DNA of 64,000 bases from an uncultured Lachnospiraceae bacterium (GTDB lineage Bacteria > Bacillota > Clostridia > Lachnospirales > Lachnospiraceae): NCBI GenBank assembly GCA_905233695.1, contig CAJODN010000006.1, forward strand, positions 1 to 64,000. Reading direction: 5' to 3'. Positions 61,829 to 64,000 of the stretch are shown here, one piece after another (the stretch's first letter is position 1; each line of letters starts with the position of its first letter). The position numbers and the translations under genes were made by a program. A model generated the notes under the pieces. It saw nothing but the letters and a program-made list of their open reading frames with translations, was not told the origin of the DNA and ran no database searches.

Positions 61829-62848
61829 TTAAAACTGGTCCAAGAATCTACTATCATTCTCATACAAGAGACGCATATCATCAATTTCGTACTTGAGAAG
61901 TGTAATTCGCTCCAGGCCGACACCGAAGGCGAAGCCTTGGTACTCGTCAGGATCAATCCCACTCATCTTAAGTACTTTCGGATGCACCATTCCGCAGCCC
62001 AGAATCTCAATCCAGCCTTCACCCTTGCAGAACCTACAGCCCTTGCCACCACATTTAAAGCAGGACACATCCACCTCTGCACTTGGCTCTGTAAACGGAA
62101 AATGATGCGGCCTAAACTTAACCTTAACGTCGTCTCCAAACAGTTGCTTAGCGAATTCTTCAAGCGTACCTTTAAGATCCGCAAATGTTATATCCTTATC
62201 AATTACCATTCCTTCAATCTGATGGAATGAAGGCGAATGAGTTGCATCAACTTCATCCGAGCGGAACACTCTACCGGGAGCAATCATTCTTATCGGTAAC
62301 TTGCCTTTCTCCATCTCGTGCACCTGTACCGGAGAAGTCTGTGTTCTAAGAAGAATATCCTTATTAATATAGAACGTATCCTGCTCATCCTTAGCCGGAT
62401 GATTAGGCGGTATATTAAGGGCCTCAAAGTTATAATAATCGTATTCCACTTCAGGTCCTTCTACCACTTCATATCCCATTCCAACGAATATCTTCTCAAC
62501 TTCATCAAGCACCTTCGTATTGGGATGACGATGACCTTCTCTTACCTTCTTAGCAGGGAGTGTCACATCGATTGTCTCATTTTGCAATCTATGTTCCATC
62601 TCCTCCTCTTCCAACTTATCCTTAGCATCATTAAGATACTTCTCTATTGCCTCTCTTGTCTCATTTACAAGAGCACCTACCTTAGGCCTGTCTTCAATCG
62701 CCACATCCTTCATACCCTTGAGAACCGCCGTAAGCTCTCCCTTTTTACCGAGAACAGATACCTTGACATCATTAAGCGCACCCATCTCGGTAGCTTCGTC
62801 AATCTTCTTAATGGCCTGTTCTCTTATGCTTTCAAGTTTTTCTTTCAT
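61829..62848 (-). CDS. pheS: Phenylalanyl-tRNA synthetase alpha subunit
   Basis: Class II catalytic subunit, 339 aa. The N-terminal coiled coil (1-90) is followed by motif 2 (LLRTQTSPVQVHEME and MIAPGRVFRSDEVDATHSPSFHQIEG) and motif 3 (FAFGVGLERITLLKYEIDDMRLLYEND). A Cys set CFKCGGKGCRFCKGEGW in the middle is the usual zinc site of many bacterial PheS. ATG at 62848 with AAAGGA. The leader carries a terminator-like hairpin (see separate entry). Confidence 0.98.
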   Translation of the reverse strand: MKEKLESIREQAIKKIDEATEMGALNDVKVSVLGKKGELTAVLKGMKDVAIEDRPKVGALVNETREAIEKYLNDAKDKLEEEEMEHRLQNETIDVTLPAKKVREGHRHPNTKVLDEVEKIFVGMGYEVVEGPEVEYDYYNFEALNIPPNHPAKDEQDTFYINKDILLRTQTSPVQVHEMEKGKLPIRMIAPGRVFRSDEVDATHSPSFHQIEGMVIDKDITFADLKGTLEEFAKQLFGDDVKVKFRPHHFPFTEPSAEVDVSCFKCGGKGCRFCKGEGWIEILGCGMVHPKVLKMSGIDPDEYQGFAFGVGLERITLLKYEIDDMRLLYENDSRFLDQF

Positions 62849-62873
62849 AAGACATTATTCCTTTCATAAAACT

Positions 62874-62903
62874 AAAAAACTCCGCCCCTACAAAGGGACG
62901 AAG
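62874..62903 (-). terminator. Terminator-like hairpin in the pheS leader (candidate attenuator)
   Basis: Stem CTTCGTCCC/GGGGCGGAG (62880-62903, two or three G-U pairs) is followed by TTTTTT on the minus strand (62874-62879). It lies between the predicted promoter (62966-62994) and the pheS start, so it would stop transcripts before pheS unless prevented. CTTAT/ATAAG and AGGTGTC/GACCCT pairings just upstream could form alternatives. There is no T-box bulge sequence, and the roughly 110-nt leader is too short for one. Confidence 0.65.
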
Positions 62904-62965
62904 CTTATCTCCTATAAGGGTCTAAAGACACCTACTGTGTGTAATCTATGCCTTTTCCGATAGAG

Positions 62966-62994
62966 ATTGTAGCATAAATCGTGATAATAATCAA
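62966..62994 (-). promoter_or_regulatory. Promoter of the pheS-pheT-queA-lgt operon
   Basis: TTGATT (62989-62994) and TACAAT (62966-62971) on the minus strand, spacer 17 nt, with TGC before the -10 (extended -10). Predicted start near 62959, giving about 110 nt of leader. Confidence 0.75.
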
Positions 62995-63005
62995 TTATTA
63001 TTTAT

Positions 63006-64000
63006 CTACCTTACTGCATACCATGCGATTCCTTCATCTATCCATCCCACCTGCACAAGACTGTTAATATCGGCTTTATTCGATGTAAAAAGATGTCCTG
63101 CTCCTGTAGCATTGGGATTGTATGCCCTAAATATCTTAACATTACCGCCGGAATAGCAACTTATTCCTTCATATATCCAACCTGCTTCAACCAAATAATC
63201 TCTTCCCTCTGAGTCAGTTGTGAAAAAATGGTATCCGCCATTGGGATTATACATTTTATATAATGGTTTGCCTTCAGACGGCGCAAACCACGCAATATTC
63301 TCATAATTCCAGCCTACATCGACAAGAAAACCGACGTCACTATAATTAGCAGTATAGAAATGCTCTCCCGATCCCGGATTATACATTCTGTACATCGGAA
63401 CACTTCCATCAACCGTCTTAATCTCTTCTATATCTTCAAAGTTATACAACCCGATTATCGTTCCGGAAGAAATATGATAATACTCTCCGTCTATATTATA
63501 TACCCCGTTAAGATCATCTCTTACACGTCCGTCTTCGAAATAGTAGGTCGTGCCGTCAACCGAAAAGAGTCCCTTAAGATCTGTCTGCCTAATACCACTT
63601 TCGTAATAGTATCCATCCGTCCAGATTCCCGTAAAATCGGGATCCATATCCGGATCCTCAGGCTTTATACTATTCTTGGCATTTGTAACAGCACTATCAA
63701 GATATTTATCCATAACGGCAACGGCATTCACCTTGGAAATGTCACTTACCAAAATAGCATCACCCTTATAAATACTGCTCTTAGTAAATGCCGGCGATGG
63801 AGTTGTTCCGTCAGTCGTATAATAAATTGTAGCTCCCGGAGTCGCATCAATTATTGTCACACGATATTTCGGACCTGTCTTCTCAACCGTAAATTCCGGC
63901 GCCGAAACAACATCAATGGGACTCGGAAGTACTGTTCCCGCATCAGTAGATGTTGATCCGATTGAAAGCGAACATATCGGCTTATAATCCGTCCAGAAAT
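63006..64000 (-). CDS. C-terminal part of a secreted repeat protein (chitobiase-C-like, wall-binding-like and DUF5648-type repeats)
   Basis: The frame is open to the window edge, so the N-terminus is missing; about 331 codons are visible. Order from the N-terminal side: a chitobiase/hexosaminidase C-terminal type beta domain (PEFTVEKTGPKYRVTIIDA, then TIYYTTDGTTPSPAFTKSSI); a section similar to glucan/choline-binding repeats (GLFSVDGTTYYFEDGRV and GVYNIDGEYYHISSGTI); then three DUF5648-like repeats of about 40 residues (MYRMYNPGSGEHFYTANYSD, LYKMYNPNGGYHFFTTDSEG, IFRAYNPNATGAGHLFTSNK), ending in WIDEGIAWYAVR. Such modules occur on secreted or surface-bound hydrolases. The catalytic part, if any, is outside the window. 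Confidence 0.8.
   Translation of the reverse strand, partial: FWTDYKPICSLSIGSTSTDAGTVLPSPIDVVSAPEFTVEKTGPKYRVTIIDATPGATIYYTTDGTTPSPAFTKSSIYKGDAILVSDISKVNAVAVMDKYLDSAVTNAKNSIKPEDPDMDPDFTGIWTDGYYYESGIRQTDLKGLFSVDGTTYYFEDGRVRDDLNGVYNIDGEYYHISSGTIIGLYNFEDIEEIKTVDGSVPMYRMYNPGSGEHFYTANYSDVGFLVDVGWNYENIAWFAPSEGKPLYKMYNPNGGYHFFTTDSEGRDYLVEAGWIYEGISCYSGGNVKIFRAYNPNATGAGHLFTSNKADINSLVQVGWIDEGIAWYAVR

Noticed and set aside
62849..62960. T-box riboswitch before pheS
   Set aside because: The leader is only about 110 nt, and neither the T-box sequence nor a specifier-loop stem is present; only a terminator hairpin is seen.
1..64000. tRNA, rRNA, insertion sequences or prophage genes
   Set aside because: I examined the intergenic regions by eye and found no tRNA-like fold, rRNA segment, transposase, integrase or phage structural gene. 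The palindromic elements carry no coding capacity.

Overview
The window looks like a chromosomal segment of a motile, anaerobic, low-GC Firmicute, most likely a member of the Lachnospiraceae (Butyrivibrio/Roseburia type). The basis is a clostridial-style flagellar operon joined to codY-topA-dprA, an NfnAB-type electron-bifurcating pair, a high-molecular-weight rubredoxin, a sensory [FeFe]-hydrogenase, AT-rich DNA with AGGAGG-type ribosome binding sites, and large conserved hypothetical proteins (DUF5716/DUF5717) that I know only from this family. The taxonomic call is inference; no rRNA gene is present. Almost every gene is on the minus strand.

Layout by increasing coordinate (transcription mostly right to left). 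1-10.8 kb: flagellar operon flgB-flgC-fliE-fliF-fliG-fliH-fliI-fliJ-ylxF/motE-like-fliK-flgD-TIGR02530-flgE (flgE cut by the window edge). 11.1-16.8 kb: codY, topA, dprA and comM, the same neighbourhood that precedes flgB in Bacillus. 16.9-24.9 kb: trpS, a DUF5662 gene, a TraX-like membrane protein, a GH13 protein that has lost its catalytic residues, DUF1292, a UvrD-like helicase and gltX. 25.0-34.5 kb: a five-gene operon of unknown function (DUF5717 solenoid, degenerate Hsp70-like DUF5716, TPR-like protein, coiled-coil membrane protein, CNB-domain protein). 34.6-42.4 kb: a CobD/HisC-type aminotransferase, NfnAB, two COG0523-type GTPases (one fused to a DUF1980-like domain, one with a long His-rich insert), a LUD protein, a truncated PIG-L deacetylase and an OGG-type glycosylase. 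42.4-47.1 kb: argS, a hydrogenase-domain/chemoreceptor fusion and high-molecular-weight rubredoxin in one run, followed by a 32-codon metallo-beta-lactamase stub. 47.2-57.2 kb: the division and wall (dcw) cluster mraZ-rsmH-ftsL-pbp-mraY-murD-ftsW-ftsQ-ftsZ, without murE, murF, murG or ftsA. 57.4-62.9 kb: pheS-pheT-queA-lgt. 63.0-64.0 kb: the C-terminus of a secreted repeat protein.

The most unusual content is (a) the five-gene DUF5716/DUF5717 operon, a candidate undescribed cellular system built around a pseudo-Hsp70; (b) a catalytically dead glycogen-debranching-type GH13 protein; (c) a soluble H2- or redox-sensing hydrogenase fused to an MCP signalling domain; and (d) several 80-260 bp nested or multi-branched palindromic elements in intergenic regions, one with compensatory changes between its arms and one set sharing a dispersed 28-bp sequence. 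Start codons were re-chosen where a better ribosome binding site or gene overlap pointed to an internal start; these choices are explained per gene.
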